Counted from the stretch's first letter, positions 45,246 through 55,328 are shown. The stretch: 64,000 nt of DNA from Gallionella capsiferriformans ES-2 (GCF_000145255.1 NC_014394.1:2852001-2916000), one strand, 5' to 3'. The notes: generated from the sequence alone by a model not told the origin. Translations and numbers: made by a program.

Positions 45246-47144
45246 TTAGCTTGCGCGCATTTCCAGCATCAGATGATTGATGCGTTTGACGAAGCCCGCG
45301 GGATCGTCGAGCTGACCGCCTTCGGCCAGCAAAGCCTGATCAAACAACACCGCCGCCCAATCGTCGAAGTGTTGCGATTCAGCCCTCAAGCGAATCACCA
45401 CCGGATGCTGCGGGTTGATTTCCAGAATCGGCATCGTTTCCGGTATCTTTTGCCCTGCGGCCTTCAACATACGCGCCATATTGCCGCTCATATCGTCTTC
45501 GTCCGCGACCAGACAGGCTGGCGAGTCGGTCAGGCGATGCGTAATCCGCACTTCTTTAACGCGACCTGTCAGACTCGCTTCAATCTTTTCCGTCAGTTCC
45601 TTGTGCTCATCGGCCTGCTTGGCCTGCGCTTCCTTTTCGGCTTCGTCTTCCAATGCGCCCAAATCCAAGCCACCTTTAGCAACGGACACCAGCGATTTTT
45701 CCTTGAATTCAGTCAATGAACCGACCACCCATTCATCCACACGGGCCGAGAGCAGCAGCACCTCGATCCCTTTCTTGCGGAACACTTCCAGATGCGGGCT
45801 GTTCTTCGCGGCATTAAAACTATCAGCCGTGATGAAGTAAATCTTGTCCTGACCTTCCTTCATGCGACCAATGTAGTCGGCGAGCGAGACGGTCTCATCC
45901 GATGTATCGGTATGGGTGGAGGCGAAACGCAGCAGACCCGCGATGCGATCCTTGTTGGCGAAATCCTGCCCTACACCTTCCTTAATGACCTGACCGAACT
46001 GTCCCCAGAAGGTAGTGTATTTTTCAGCGTCGTTGGCAGCCATATCTTCGAGCAGACCGATCACCTTCTTGGTACAGCCTTCGCGGATCGCCTTGATGTC
46101 CTTGGATTCCTGAAGAATTTCGCGTGAGACGTTCAGCGGCAGATTGTTCGAATCGACGATACCGCGCACAAAGCGCAAGTAAGACGGCAGCAACTGCTCC
46201 GCATCGTCCATGATGAAGACGCGCTTCACATATAACTTGATGCCGTGCTGCGCCTTGTGATCCCACATATCGAACGGCGCGCGGGCAGGAACATAGAGCA
46301 ACTGCGTGTATTCCTGACGGCCTTCGACGCGCGCGTGCGTCCATGCCAGCGGATCTTCATAGTCATGGCCGACGTGCTTATAAAACGCCTTGTATTCGTC
46401 GTCGCTAATCTCGTTCTTGGAGCGCGCCCACAGAGCGGACGCCTGATTGATCGTTTCGTCTTCCTCTGTGATGACCTGCGCGCCATCCTTCCATTCTTCC
46501 TTTTTCATCACGATAGGCTGGACGATATGATCCGAGTACTTACGGATGATGGAACGAATCTTGTGGCCGGAGAGCAGATCGTCCTGATCTTCGCGCAGAT
46601 GCAGTTCGATCGTGGTACCGCGGGTGGCTTTTTCGACCATCTCGATGTCGAACTCGCCGCCGCCATCGGATTCCCAGCAGACGCCCTGATCGGTCGCTTC
46701 ACCGGCACGACGCGTGGTCACCACGACCTTATCGGCGACGATAAACGCGGAATAAAATCCGACACCGAACTGACCGATCAAACCGGCATCTTTTTGCTGG
46801 TCGCCTGAGAGTTTAGAGAAGAATTCGCGGGTGCCGGACTTTGCAATCGTGCCCAGATTGTTGATGACTTCGTCGCGGTTCATGCCGATACCGTTATCGG
46901 AAATTGTCAGCGTGCGGGCATCCTTATCAAAGCTCAGACTGATTTGCAGCTCGGAATCATTTTCGAACATGGCATCGTTGTGCAGCGCTTCAAAGCGCAG
47001 CTTGTCGCAGGCATCCGAGGCATTGGATACCAGTTCACGCAGGAAAATCTCGCGGTTGGAATACAGTGAGTGAATCATCAATTGCAGAAGCTGTTTTACT
47101 TCTGTCTGAAATCCCATTGTTTCGCGATTGGTACTTGCAGTCAT
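45246..47144 (-). CDS. htpG: Molecular chaperone HtpG (Hsp90)
   Basis: Cytosolic Hsp90 ATPase that refolds proteins with DnaK. The 632-residue protein has the GHKL ATP site: the catalytic Glu in [40 protein letters not shown], and GTTIELHL; middle-domain motifs include [10 protein letters not shown]. The start is the ATG at 47144 ([20 protein letters not shown]). A consensus sigma-32 promoter lies upstream and a perfect terminator downstream. Confidence 0.97.
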   Translation of the reverse strand: MTASTNRETMGFQTEVKQLLQLMIHSLYSNREIFLRELVSNASDACDKLRFEALHNDAMFENDSELQISLSFDKDARTLTISDNGIGMNRDEVINNLGTIAKSGTREFFSKLSGDQQKDAGLIGQFGVGFYSAFIVADKVVVTTRRAGEATDQGVCWESDGGGEFDIEMVEKATRGTTIELHLREDQDDLLSGHKIRSIIRKYSDHIVQPIVMKKEEWKDGAQVITEEDETINQASALWARSKNEISDDEYKAFYKHVGHDYEDPLAWTHARVEGRQEYTQLLYVPARAPFDMWDHKAQHGIKLYVKRVFIMDDAEQLLPSYLRFVRGIVDSNNLPLNVSREILQESKDIKAIREGCTKKVIGLLEDMAANDAEKYTTFWGQFGQVIKEGVGQDFANKDRIAGLLRFASTHTDTSDETVSLADYIGRMKEGQDKIYFITADSFNAAKNSPHLEVFRKKGIEVLLLSARVDEWVVGSLTEFKEKSLVSVAKGGLDLGALEDEAEKEAQAKQADEHKELTEKIEASLTGRVKEVRITHRLTDSPACLVADEDDMSGNMARMLKAAGQKIPETMPILEINPQHPVVIRLRAESQHFDDWAAVLFDQALLAEGGQLDDPAGFVKRINHLMLEMRAS

Positions 47145-47179
47145 ATTCTGTCCTTTGACGTTTTGAAAGAGTTAAGGAC

Positions 47180-47207
47180 AGATGGGGCAGATTTGCCGGA
47201 TTTCAAG
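47180..47207 (-). promoter_or_regulatory. Heat-shock (sigma-32) promoter of htpG
   Basis: On the minus strand CTTGAAA (47201-47207), a 13-bp spacer and CCCCATCT (47180-47187) match the sigma-32 consensus (CTTGAAA, 13-15 bp, CCCCATNT) at nearly every base. The start would be near 47172, giving a leader of about 28 nt. Confidence 0.88.
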
Positions 47208-47218
47208 AGGGTAGATGC

Positions 47219-47247
47219 AGGATTTGGGGTCTAGGATTCAGGATTTG
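47219..47247. repeat. Reiterated AGGATT words between GST gene end and htpG promoter
   Basis: AGGATTTG (47219-47226) and AGGATTCAGGATTTG (47233-47247) form a short degenerate direct repeat at the 3' end of the GST gene. Similar words stand at 8602-8615 and, on the other strand, at 15861-15880. Confidence 0.5.
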
Positions 47248-47857
47248 CTTGCCAGATCGCTTGTTTTTGCATGACGGCGGAAAAATGCCTCGAATTGATC
47301 ATGCCCGTCAACCATATGCGCAACGCAGGATAGGGCGACTGCTCAAACCAGTCCTTGTCGACACCGGCAAATTGCCGGATGAATGGAAAGATGGCCGCAT
47401 CAGCGATGCTCTGTTCATCGGCCAACAAATAACGTGTCATTTGCAGCCGCGCCTCCAATGACTGCAAAAAGTCTTCGCCTTGCGCACGACAAACTGCCCG
47501 GGAGGCCTCGGAATCGGCGTACTTATACCCATCGAGCGCCGTTTTAAAATTGTTGTCATTGATATCGATTAACGGTGCTGCGGCCAGCAAATAAGCATCC
47601 GACACGCCCAGCCAACCTTCCGGGTCGTGCTGGTGCAGCGCCCATTGCATGATCTCCCGGCTCTCGTCGATGACACCTTCGTCGGGAAGCACAAGCACGG
47701 GCACGCTCCCCTTGGGTGAGGCGATCAGCATGCATGCCGGTTTGCTGCGCAGCTCGATTTCACGCAATTCAAACGCAACGCCGCTCGCATGCAAAGCCAT
47801 GCGGGCACGGATTGCGTAAGGGCAGCGCCGAAATGAGTAGAGGATCGGGTGCGGCAG
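47231..47857 (-). CDS. Glutathione S-transferase family protein, probably starting at CTG
   Basis: A GST with an N-terminal thioredoxin-like domain and a helical C domain (MTRYLLADEQSIADAAIFPFIRQFAGVD). The first ATG is at 47800, but the conserved first strand and active-site segment, PILYSFRRCPYAIRARM, is coded upstream in the same frame, between the trpD stop (47861-47863) and that ATG. No ATG, GTG or TTG exists there; CTG at 47855-47857, with AAGG about 9 nt before it, is the best start and gives 208 residues. CPYA at residues 12-15 holds the candidate catalytic Cys. The substrate is unknown. Confidence 0.82.
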   Translation of the reverse strand: MPHPILYSFRRCPYAIRARMALHASGVAFELREIELRSKPACMLIASPKGSVPVLVLPDEGVIDESREIMQWALHQHDPEGWLGVSDAYLLAAAPLIDINDNNFKTALDGYKYADSEASRAVCRAQGEDFLQSLEARLQMTRYLLADEQSIADAAIFPFIRQFAGVDKDWFEQSPYPALRIWLTGMINSRHFSAVMQKQAIWQANPES

Positions 47858-47860
47858 AGT

Positions 47861-48895
47861 TTAAGCCTTGGCGGCAAACTGCCCGCTGAACGCGATCAGT
47901 TGCGCGAGTTTAGCTTTCGCTGCCCCGCTGGCGATCATTTCACCCGCGCGATGAATACCTTCGGCAAGCGTCGCACTCAAGCCCGCCGCATAAATGGCCG
48001 CACCTGCATTCATCTGTACGATGTCGCGCGCCGCGCCCGGCTGATTGTCCAGTACACTGCGCAGCATCGCACTGGCCTCCGTCACATTCGCCACGCGCAG
48101 CAAGTCGTTCGATGCCCGGCTCATGCCGAACTGCTCAGGCGTGACCGTGTATTCGCGGATTTCGCCGTCTTTTAATTCCGCGATGCAGCTTTCGGTATTA
48201 ATCGATATTTCGTCCATGCCGTCCATGCCGTGCACGACCAACACATGATGGCTGCCGAGGCGCTGCAGCACGCGCGCCATGATACCGACCAGATCAGGGT
48301 GAAAGACACCCAGCACCTGATTATCAGCACCCGCCGGATTAGTGAGCGGCCCCAGCACATTGAACATCGTGCGCACCCCCAATTCGCGCCGCACAGAGGC
48401 GGCATACTTCATCGCGCCGTGAAAATTAGGGGCAAACATGAAGCCGATGCCGATGGTATCGACACAGTGCGCGACTTGCTCAGGCGTGAGATTGAGGTTG
48501 ACGCCCAGAAACTCCAGCACATCCGCGCTGCCGCAAGTCGAGGATACCGAACGTCCGCCGTGCTTGGCGACGCGCGCACCGGCAGCGGCCGCAACAAAGG
48601 CGCTGGCAGTTGAAACATTGAAAGTTTGAATGCCATCCCCTCCCGTGCCGCAGGTGTCGACCAGATGCTCGCGGTTGATAACCGGCACTTTAGTGGCAAA
48701 TTCGCGCATCACAAATGCGGCGGCGGAAATCTCTCCCACCGTTTCCTTTTTGACGCGCAGACCGACTAAAATGCCGGCGATTTGAGCGGCCGATACCTCG
48801 CCGCTCATGATCTGGCGCATCAGCGACAACATTTCGTCATAAAAAATTTCCCGCTGTTCGATCAGCCGGGTCAGCGCTTGTTGCGGGGTAATCAT
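47861..48895 (-). CDS. trpD: Anthranilate phosphoribosyltransferase
   Basis: Second step of tryptophan synthesis, joining anthranilate with PRPP. The 344-residue protein has [27 protein letters not shown] near residues 78-105 (PRPP loop), [34 protein letters not shown] and the Mg motif GMDGMDEIS. Its start overlaps the trpG stop by four bases. The usual trpC does not follow; a GST gene does. Confidence 0.96.
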   Translation of the reverse strand: MITPQQALTRLIEQREIFYDEMLSLMRQIMSGEVSAAQIAGILVGLRVKKETVGEISAAAFVMREFATKVPVINREHLVDTCGTGGDGIQTFNVSTASAFVAAAAGARVAKHGGRSVSSTCGSADVLEFLGVNLNLTPEQVAHCVDTIGIGFMFAPNFHGAMKYAASVRRELGVRTMFNVLGPLTNPAGADNQVLGVFHPDLVGIMARVLQRLGSHHVLVVHGMDGMDEISINTESCIAELKDGEIREYTVTPEQFGMSRASNDLLRVANVTEASAMLRSVLDNQPGAARDIVQMNAGAAIYAAGLSATLAEGIHRAGEMIASGAAKAKLAQLIAFSGQFAAKA

Positions 48896-49461
48896 GGCTG
48901 GCCTTCCAGGAAATTTTTCAGCATGTCGTGACCATGCTCGGTCAGGATAGATTCAGGATGGAACTGCACGCCGTGCACCGCCAGCGTCTTGTGACGCACG
49001 CCCATAATCTCGCCGTCATCCGTCCAGGCGGTGATTTCCAGACATTCGGGCAGCGTTTCGCGCTCGATCACCAGCGAGTGATACCGCGTCGCGGTAAACG
49101 GATTAGGCAGGCCGGTGAATACGCTGCGATTGGTGTGATGAATCAACGACGTCTTGCCGTGCATCAATTGTTTGGCATGAATAATTTTTCCGCCGAACGC
49201 CTGACCGATGCTCTGATGACCAAGGCATACGCCCAGCAGGGGAATTTTTCCGGCAAAATGCTGAATCGCGGCAACCGAGATCCCCGCTTCATTCGGCGTA
49301 CAGGGGCCGGGCGAGACGACGATATGCTTTGGATTCATGGCTGCAATTTGCGCGACGGTGATTTCGTCGTTGCGGCGCACTTCCACATCGGCACCCAGTT
49401 CAGCGAAATATTGCACCAGATTGTAGGTGAATGAGTCGTAATTATCGATCATCAAGAGCAT
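48892..49461 (-). CDS. trpG: Anthranilate synthase component II (glutamine amidotransferase)
   Basis: Supplies ammonia from glutamine to TrpE (and possibly to PabB as well). The 189-residue protein has [15 protein letters not shown] at the start, [13 protein letters not shown], the nucleophile Cys in [17 protein letters not shown] near residue 79 and the His/Glu pair in [14 protein letters not shown]. It overlaps the preceding FAD dehydrogenase gene by 10 bases. Confidence 0.95.
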   Translation of the reverse strand: MLLMIDNYDSFTYNLVQYFAELGADVEVRRNDEITVAQIAAMNPKHIVVSPGPCTPNEAGISVAAIQHFAGKIPLLGVCLGHQSIGQAFGGKIIHAKQLMHGKTSLIHHTNRSVFTGLPNPFTATRYHSLVIERETLPECLEITAWTDDGEIMGVRHKTLAVHGVQFHPESILTEHGHDMLKNFLEGQP

Positions 49462-51089
49462 GTTGATTCCTCATCTTGGTTCTTGTTACTCAGCATGGCG
49501 CGAGCGACCGCTTCAGCGACTTCGATGCCATCTACGGCTGCCGAGAGTATGCCGCCTGCATAGCCTGCGCCTTCCCCGGTCGGATACAGGCCGCGGGTGT
49601 TGATGCTCTGGTAATCGTCCGCATTGCGCTTGATGCGTACCGGCGACGAGGTGCGCGTCTCAACCCCGGTCAGCACCGCATCGCTAAGATCGAAGCCTTT
49701 AATCTGTTTGGCAAAGGCGGGCAGCGCCTCGCGAATTGCCTCGATCGCATACTCGGGCAACGCGGTGGCCAAATCAGTCAGATGCACGCCGGGCGTATAG
49801 GACGGCTGTACTTCGCCAAATTCAGTTGAGGGACGCCCCGCGATAAAATCGCCGACCAGTTGCCCGGGCGCCTGATAGGTTTCGCCGCCTAATTTAAAGG
49901 CTTGCGACTCCCAGCGCCGCTGGAATTCGACACCAGCTAACGGATCGCCGGGAAAATCTTCTTGAGGGGTGATGCCCACCACGATGCCTGCATTGGCGTT
50001 GCGCTCGTTGCGTGAATACTGGCTCATGCCGTTGGTGACCACGCGCCCCGGCTCGGAGGTCGCGGCAACCACCGTACCGCCTGGACACATGCAGAAACTA
50101 TAGACTGAGCGACCATTGCTGGCGTGATGCACGAGCTTGTAGTCGGCAGCGCCCAGCAACTCGTTGCCGGCATGCTTGCCGAAGCGCGCCGCATCGATCA
50201 GGGATTGCGGATGTTCGATACGAAAGCCGATGGAAAAAGGTTTCGCTTCGATGTAAATGCCCCGTTTGTGGATCATCTCGAAGGTGTCACGCGCGCTGTG
50301 ACCGACCGCCAGCACCAGATGTTCAGTCGCAATGCGCTCGCCGTTCGCCAGCACCACGCCGCTCACCTGACCGTCCGTCATCTCAATATCGTCTACACGA
50401 CTGCTAAAGCGGATCTCGCCGCCCAGAGACAGTATCGTTTCGCGCATTTTTTCGACCATCCCGACCAGTCGGAAGGTGCCGATATGCGGATGGCTCTCAT
50501 ACAGAATTTCTTCGGGAGCGCCGGCCGTGACAAATTCTTCCAGCACCTTGCGGGAGAGATAACGCGGATCCTTAATTTGACTATACAGTTTTCCGTCCGA
50601 AAAGGTGCCCGCACCGCCTTCGCCGAACTGTACGTTCGATTCCGGATTGAGCACCCCCTGACGCCACAGGCCGAAGGTGTCTTTCGTTCTTTCGCGAACC
50701 GCTTTGCCGCGTTCCAGAATCAGCGGACGAAATCCCATTTGAGCCAGCAACAACCCCGCAAACAGCCCTGCCGGCCCCATGCCAACGACGACGGGTCTTG
50801 CGGATAAATCAGCCGGCGCTTCTGCGACAAAGTGATAGCTGGTGTCGGGCGCAACTTTGATGTGCTGATCGTTTTTGTATCGTTCAAGAATCGCCGCTTC
50901 GTCGCAGACTTCGGCCAGCAGCGTATAGGTGAACAAAATGGCATGCGCCCGGCGCGCATCGACGCCGCGTTTGAAGACACTGTGACGGATCAAGTCCGCC
51001 TCGGCTATCCCCAGTTTTTTGAGGATCGCCGCCTTGATTTCGCCATCCTGATGCTCGATGGGTAGTTTGATTTCGGTCAGTCTGAGCAT
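49452..51089 (-). CDS. NAD(P)/FAD-dependent dehydrogenase (COG2509 type)
   Basis: A 545-residue flavoprotein. The N-terminal 90 residues ([13 protein letters not shown]) form a ferredoxin-like extension, then come the FAD motif [20 protein letters not shown] near residue 97, [35 protein letters not shown] and the closing [27 protein letters not shown]. This matches the uncharacterised FAD-dehydrogenase family COG2509. Substrate unknown. It lies between trpE (1-bp gap) and trpG (10-bp overlap), so it should be cotranscribed with tryptophan genes. The start at 51089 fits; the frame opens at 51227. Confidence 0.88.
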   Translation of the reverse strand: MLRLTEIKLPIEHQDGEIKAAILKKLGIAEADLIRHSVFKRGVDARRAHAILFTYTLLAEVCDEAAILERYKNDQHIKVAPDTSYHFVAEAPADLSARPVVVGMGPAGLFAGLLLAQMGFRPLILERGKAVRERTKDTFGLWRQGVLNPESNVQFGEGGAGTFSDGKLYSQIKDPRYLSRKVLEEFVTAGAPEEILYESHPHIGTFRLVGMVEKMRETILSLGGEIRFSSRVDDIEMTDGQVSGVVLANGERIATEHLVLAVGHSARDTFEMIHKRGIYIEAKPFSIGFRIEHPQSLIDAARFGKHAGNELLGAADYKLVHHASNGRSVYSFCMCPGGTVVAATSEPGRVVTNGMSQYSRNERNANAGIVVGITPQEDFPGDPLAGVEFQRRWESQAFKLGGETYQAPGQLVGDFIAGRPSTEFGEVQPSYTPGVHLTDLATALPEYAIEAIREALPAFAKQIKGFDLSDAVLTGVETRTSSPVRIKRNADDYQSINTRGLYPTGEGAGYAGGILSAAVDGIEVAEAVARAMLSNKNQDEESTCS

Positions 51090-51090
51090 A

Positions 51091-52578
51091 TTAGCGGTGC
51101 GCCTGCACGTCCAGTCCGTCGAGCGCCATTTCGGCGGCGCGCAACACGGCGCGCGCCTTGTTCTGCGTTTCCTGCCATTCGCTATCCGCCACGGAATCGG
51201 CGACGATGCCCGCCCCCGCCTGCACATACAGCGTACCGTCTTTCACGACAGCGGTGCGCAAGGCGATCGCCACATCCATATCGCCGTTAAAACCCAGATA
51301 ACCGACCGCACCCGCATAAATACCGCGCTTGGAAGGCTCGAGCTCGTCGATGATTTCCATCGCGCGCACTTTCGCAGCACCCGACACGGTACCGGCAGGA
51401 AAGGTGGCTTTGAGCACATCCATCGCGGACAGGCCTTGTTTCAATTTGGCTTCAACGTTGGAGACGATATGCATCACGTGCGAATAGCGCTCGATGACCA
51501 TCTTATCGGTTAATTTTACGGTACCATTTTGCGCCACGCGACCGATGTCGTTGCGCCCCAGATCGATCAGCATCAGGTGTTCGGCCAGCTCTTTCGGATC
51601 GGCTAATAACTCTTGCGCGAGCGCCGCATCAAGCTCCTGCGTTTTGCCGCGCGGACGGGTACCTGCGATCGGGCGCACCGTCACCATGTCGCCTTCGAGA
51701 CGCGCCAGTATTTCCGGTGAGGAGCCCACGACGTGGTGATCGCCCATGTCGTAATAGAACATGTAAGGCGAAGGATTGATGCTGCGCAGCGCGCGATACA
51801 GCGCCAGCGGTTCTGCCGAAAAAGGTTGCGCCATGCGTTGCGACAGCACGACCTGCATGATGTCGCCGTCGAAAATATATTGACGGGCTTTTTCGACCGC
51901 AGCCTTGAAGGCGGCCTCACCGAATTCGGATTCAGCTTCGGTTCGGTGTACTGCCGGCGCAAAAGGGATGTCCACCGGCCGCCGTAGCATGCCGGTCAGC
52001 TCGCGCAAGCGCTCACAAGCTAAAGAATACGCGTCGTCCTGCATCGGATCAGCATAGACAATAAAAGTCAGTTTTCCGGACAGGTTGTCCACGACTGCCA
52101 GCTGCTCGGTGAGCATCAGCAAGATATCAGGCGTACCGATCGCATCGGGCTTGACTACGCCCGCCAAGCGGGGCTCGATATAACGGATGGTCTCGTAACC
52201 GAAATACCCTGCTAGTCCACCTGTATAGCGCGGCAGACCGGACAAGGGGGCAACCTTGAAGCGCGCCTGATATGCTTCGATGAAATCCAGCGGGTTAGCT
52301 ACTGCGTGCGATGTTTCACCGGCACAGGTCGTCAGCGTGACCTGTTTGCCACGCACCGTAATGCGGGTATCGGCAGGCAAACCGATAAAGGAATAGCGGC
52401 CGAAACGCTCACCGCCCTGTACGGACTCGAGCAGATAGGAAAACGGTTTGTTGGCGAGTTTCAGATAGAGCGACAACGGCGTGTCGAGATCGGCGAAGGT
52501 CTCAGATACCAGCGGAATGCGGTTGTAACCCTGCGATGCTAATGCGTTAAATTCTTGTTCGGAAATAGGGTGCAGCAT
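51091..52578 (-). CDS. trpE: Anthranilate synthase component I
   Basis: Makes anthranilate from chorismate with TrpG. The 495-residue protein has the feedback segment [20 protein letters not shown] near residues 50-68 and catalytic-domain motifs [51 protein letters not shown] and [24 protein letters not shown] very strong AGGAGG stands 6 nt before the ATG. The leader upstream codes a Trp-rich peptide and can mask this ribosome site. Confidence 0.97.
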   Translation of the reverse strand: MLHPISEQEFNALASQGYNRIPLVSETFADLDTPLSLYLKLANKPFSYLLESVQGGERFGRYSFIGLPADTRITVRGKQVTLTTCAGETSHAVANPLDFIEAYQARFKVAPLSGLPRYTGGLAGYFGYETIRYIEPRLAGVVKPDAIGTPDILLMLTEQLAVVDNLSGKLTFIVYADPMQDDAYSLACERLRELTGMLRRPVDIPFAPAVHRTEAESEFGEAAFKAAVEKARQYIFDGDIMQVVLSQRMAQPFSAEPLALYRALRSINPSPYMFYYDMGDHHVVGSSPEILARLEGDMVTVRPIAGTRPRGKTQELDAALAQELLADPKELAEHLMLIDLGRNDIGRVAQNGTVKLTDKMVIERYSHVMHIVSNVEAKLKQGLSAMDVLKATFPAGTVSGAAKVRAMEIIDELEPSKRGIYAGAVGYLGFNGDMDVAIALRTAVVKDGTLYVQAGAGIVADSVADSEWQETQNKARAVLRAAEMALDGLDVQAHR

Positions 52579-52700
52579 GAAAAACCTCCTGTGTTGTTGT
52601 GCTATCGGCCGGTCGCGTACCCGGCACTATCGTATTCAGTACGATTAACACCATCGCCAATAAACTGATTGATGCAGGAGGTTATTCAGATTCATTTTCA
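52579..52700 (-). promoter_or_regulatory. Structured trpE leader with a sequestered ribosome binding site
   Basis: On the minus-strand RNA, AACCTCCTG (52675-52683) is perfectly complementary to CAGGAGGTT (52583-52591), which contains the trpE ribosome site. The 83-nt interior holds a six-pair hairpin ATCGTA-CTGAA-TACGAT and a five-pair GCCGG-GTACGCGA-CCGGC. The anti-site strand is codons 5-7 of the leader peptide. No classic terminator with a T run is seen in the leader, apart from TTTTT right after the ribosome site. Confidence 0.65.
52645..52695 (-). CDS. trpL: trp leader peptide
   Basis: A 16-codon frame, MNLNNLLHQSVYWRWC, with Trp codons at positions 13 and 15. Two Trp codons separated by an Arg codon near the end of a tiny frame before trpE are the hallmark of tryptophan attenuation. 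The ATG lies 2 bases after the gph stop (TGAAAATG) with no good ribosome site of its own, so it may be translated by ribosomes finishing gph. The stop is 66 nt before the trpE ATG. Confidence 0.72.
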   Translation of the reverse strand: MNLNNLLHQSVYWRWC

Positions 52701-53393
52701 GGCAAGCTTCATTAATGGCAAGGCGGCTGGCAGATTCGCAATCACCGCGTCCAGATCCAGCGTTTCGACAGGCTCACCGTGGTTGTAGCCGTAAGGTACG
52801 CAGAACACAGGACATTCGGCGGCGCGTGCTGCAATCGTATCGTTGAGCGAATCGCCGATCAACAACAACTGTTCGATAGGCACGCCAAAGAATTTGGCGG
52901 CATGCAACAATGGCATCGGATGCGGCTTCTTTTCCGGCAACGTATCGCCGGCCAACACGATTTCGAAATACTTGGACAGACCGACACCCGCCAATAACGG
53001 CGTCGTGTAACGCTCGACCTTGTTAGTGATGCAGCCTAAACGGTAACCCGCGGCCTTCATGGCTTCCAGACCTTCAATGACACCGTCGAAAACTTTGCTC
53101 TCAAGCAACAGTTCGGTGTAGTGCTTTTCGAAAATCGGCAGCGCATGGTCGTATAAAGCGGCATCCGGTGTCGCGTGCATATCGCCAGTCAACGCGCGCT
53201 TAACCAGCCAGCTGATGCCGTTACCGATGTAGCTTGCCAGCAATTCCTGTGCAACAGGCGCATAGTGAATGTCGCGCAACATGCGGTTAGCGGCTTCGGC
53301 GAGTTCAGGCGCGGTGTGCAGCAGCGTGCCGTCCAGATCGATGACGATGGCCTTGACGCTGACCGGTGTTGTGTATCGTTTGATGTTAGGCAT
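52698..53393 (-). CDS. gph: Phosphoglycolate phosphatase
   Basis: HAD-family phosphatase clearing 2-phosphoglycolate from DNA repair or from Rubisco oxygenation. The 231-residue protein has HAD motif I VIDLDGTLLHTAPELAEAANRML, motif II CITNKVERYTTPLL and motif III/IV KPHPMPLLHAAKFF, LLIGDSLNDTIAARAA. GAGGAA precedes the ATG at 53393; the frame opens with TTG at 53405. It belongs to the rpe-lipoprotein-gph-trpE run. Confidence 0.94.
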   Translation of the reverse strand: MPNIKRYTTPVSVKAIVIDLDGTLLHTAPELAEAANRMLRDIHYAPVAQELLASYIGNGISWLVKRALTGDMHATPDAALYDHALPIFEKHYTELLLESKVFDGVIEGLEAMKAAGYRLGCITNKVERYTTPLLAGVGLSKYFEIVLAGDTLPEKKPHPMPLLHAAKFFGVPIEQLLLIGDSLNDTIAARAAECPVFCVPYGYNHGEPVETLDLDAVIANLPAALPLMKLA

Positions 53394-53401
53394 GGTATTC
53401 C

Positions 53402-53797
53402 TCAATGCGATTTTTTAGGTTTTTTCTCAGGCTCAGCAGGTTCTACTGCATCAGCGGTCGCTTCTTCGCCTTTTTTGGCGGACTTTTCGTCTTTCGTTTC
53501 ATCTGGCGCGGAGGCCGCTTTTAACTGTATCGCCATAGAAGGATCAGAACCCATGCTAGGATCCAGCGTTTTTTCCTGTATATCTTTGTCTGCGGCTTTC
53601 CAGCCTGTCAGAACAGAGGACGTGCTCTGCGCCTCGTTTTCTTTCATGCAGTCTTCGGGTTTTTTCAGCGAGACGCGACAGGCATAACCTATCGCTTCTG
53701 CATCAGATGTCTTTTGCTCAGCCGCACCGGTGATCTGGTCGCAACCGGTGGTTGCAACAGCGATCAGCAGCCAGACGATGGCGTGGCGGAGCAGCAT
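53402..53797 (-). CDS. Hypothetical lipoprotein
   Basis: A 131-residue protein I do not recognise. It has a signal ending in the lipobox ATTGC (Cys 19), then a mature part with two Cys (YACRV, EDCMKEN) and a Lys/Glu/Pro/Ala-rich tail (from about residue 95) ending KKPKKSH. The tail is low-complexity and likely disordered. It lies 5 bp after rpe and directly before gph, so it is probably expressed with them, but there is no functional clue. Confidence 0.75.
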   Translation of the reverse strand: MLLRHAIVWLLIAVATTGCDQITGAAEQKTSDAEAIGYACRVSLKKPEDCMKENEAQSTSSVLTGWKAADKDIQEKTLDPSMGSDPSMAIQLKAASAPDETKDEKSAKKGEEATADAVEPAEPEKKPKKSH

Positions 53798-53802
53798 GAT
53801 AC

Positions 53803-54483
53803 TTATACTTTTGCTAATTCAGCACGCATCGCAGCAATCACGGTGTCAAACTGGTTTTTGTCAGCTGCATTACGCGCGTTGAAAATCGCCGAACCCGCAA
53901 CGAACGTGTCCACGCCTGCAGCCGCAACTTCGCGAATATTCGCAGGGCCTACGCCGCCGTCGATTTCCAGAAGACAGTTGTAGCCGCCGGCATCGATCAT
54001 CGCGCGAACTTTGCGCGCCTTGTCGAGCGTGTAAGGAATAAATTTCTGACCGCCGAATCCGGGGTTGACCGACATCAGCAAAACCATATCCAACTTTGGC
54101 AACATGTATTCGAGGATATCGAGCGGGGTAGCTGGATTGAATACCAGACCTGCCTTGCAACCAGATTCCTTGATCAAGCCGATCGTACGGTCAACGTGTT
54201 CAGACGCTTCAGGATGGAAGGTGATGAAGGTCGCGCCAGCCTTGGCGAAATCAGGAATGATGCGATCCACGGGTTTCACCATCAGATGCACGTCGATGGG
54301 TGCTGTCACGCCGTGCGCGCGCAATGCATCGCAAACCAGAGGGCCGATCGTCAGGTTAGGCACATAATGGTTATCCATTACGTCAAAGTGAACGATGTCC
54401 GCGCCTGCGGCCAAAACGTTGTCGACTTCTTCGCCCAGCTTGGCGAAATTAGCGGAGAGGATGCTTGGAGCGATCTGATACAT
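53803..54483 (-). CDS. rpe: Ribulose-phosphate 3-epimerase
   Basis: TIM-barrel enzyme interconverting ribulose 5-phosphate and xylulose 5-phosphate in the pentose phosphate and Calvin cycles. The 226-residue protein has [53 protein letters not shown] and [11 protein letters not shown], with metal-binding Asp/His in place. The ATG at 54483 has GAAGGAAAC upstream; the frame opens at 54522. Confidence 0.96.
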   Translation of the reverse strand: MYQIAPSILSANFAKLGEEVDNVLAAGADIVHFDVMDNHYVPNLTIGPLVCDALRAHGVTAPIDVHLMVKPVDRIIPDFAKAGATFITFHPEASEHVDRTIGLIKESGCKAGLVFNPATPLDILEYMLPKLDMVLLMSVNPGFGGQKFIPYTLDKARKVRAMIDAGGYNCLLEIDGGVGPANIREVAAAGVDTFVAGSAIFNARNAADKNQFDTVIAAMRAELAKV

Positions 54484-54548
54484 GATGTTTCCTTCGTTAA
54501 AATTGATAGTCACAAGGCGCATTCTAAACCGAATGTGCCGTTTAGTGG

Positions 54549-55256
54549 TTATTTGGACAACGTCAGTCCAGCTGTCTTATAGAATTTTTCCAAGTCGCTC
54601 AAGTCGTCAAACACGGCCGCCGCACCGGTGAAATCGTGATTGCGCGTGTAATGATTGATCGTAACGTAAGTCTTGATGCCTGCCCCCAAGCTCGAGCGCA
54701 GCCCGTTTTCGGAATCTTCTAAAGCGATGCAGTCGGCAGCTTGCAATCCGAGCTTTTCAAGAACCCAGAAATAAATATCGGGCGCTGGCTTCTTGTGCGG
54801 CACGATGTCGCCGCACCCGTTGGCAAAAAATAGATCGGCCCAGTTTTTACCCAGCCCGACTTCCAGCAGCGCCGACACATTTTCAGGGGTCGTCGTGGTC
54901 GCAATGGCGAGCGTGATACCAGCGGCATGTGCATCGAGGATCAACTGTTTGATGCCGGGGCGCAGCGGAACGCCGCCCTCGCTGATCATGCTGGTGTAGT
55001 GGCGTGTCTTGACGGCATGCAGATTTTTAACGAAACCGTCAAAATCAGCCGGTTTTTCGAAACCCGTCAAGAAGTCACTGACGAAGTATTTAATTCGCTC
55101 CTTGCCGCCGGTCACTTTAAGCAGCTTATCGTACAGCGCCACATCCCAGCTCCAGTCGAGACCGCACTCGGCAAACGCTTTATTAAAAGATAAACGGTGT
55201 CCGTCTTCTGTATCGGCCAGCGTGCCATCCACATCGAAAATTATCGCTTTAATCAT
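54549..55256 (-). CDS. HAD-IA phosphatase of the CbbY type
   Basis: A 235-residue HAD hydrolase with motif [30 protein letters not shown], motif [21 protein letters not shown], and motif [39 protein letters not shown]. The DTEDGHRxxFNxAF start is typical of CbbY, which removes xylulose 1,5-bisphosphate, an inhibitor of Rubisco, in CO2 fixers. Placement beside rpe fits a Calvin-cycle role; no Rubisco gene is in the window. The product call is moderate. Confidence 0.85.
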   Translation of the reverse strand: MIKAIIFDVDGTLADTEDGHRLSFNKAFAECGLDWSWDVALYDKLLKVTGGKERIKYFVSDFLTGFEKPADFDGFVKNLHAVKTRHYTSMISEGGVPLRPGIKQLILDAHAAGITLAIATTTTPENVSALLEVGLGKNWADLFFANGCGDIVPHKKPAPDIYFWVLEKLGLQAADCIALEDSENGLRSSLGAGIKTYVTINHYTRNHDFTGAAAVFDDLSDLEKFYKTAGLTLSK

Positions 55257-55261
55257 AATTA

Positions 55262-55289
55262 ATAGTTGAAAATTGATAGTTGAAAATTA
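55262..55289. repeat. Tandem 14-bp repeat between the CbbY-type gene and ffh
   Basis: ATAGTTGAAAATTG (55262-55275) is repeated once as ATAGTTGAAAATTA (55276-55289). It lies within an AT-rich 72-bp spacer upstream of the phosphatase gene, possibly its promoter region. Confidence 0.7.
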
Positions 55290-55328
55290 AAAGTGGATAA
55301 GTGACCGTTGTTAATTAACCATTGCCTT

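Noticed and set aside
52579..52700. Classic terminator-type trp attenuator
   Set aside because: The two stable leader hairpins are not followed by T runs. Only the long-range pairing ends at TTTTT, with an 83-nt interior, which is a poor terminator. Masking of the ribosome site explains the sequence better.
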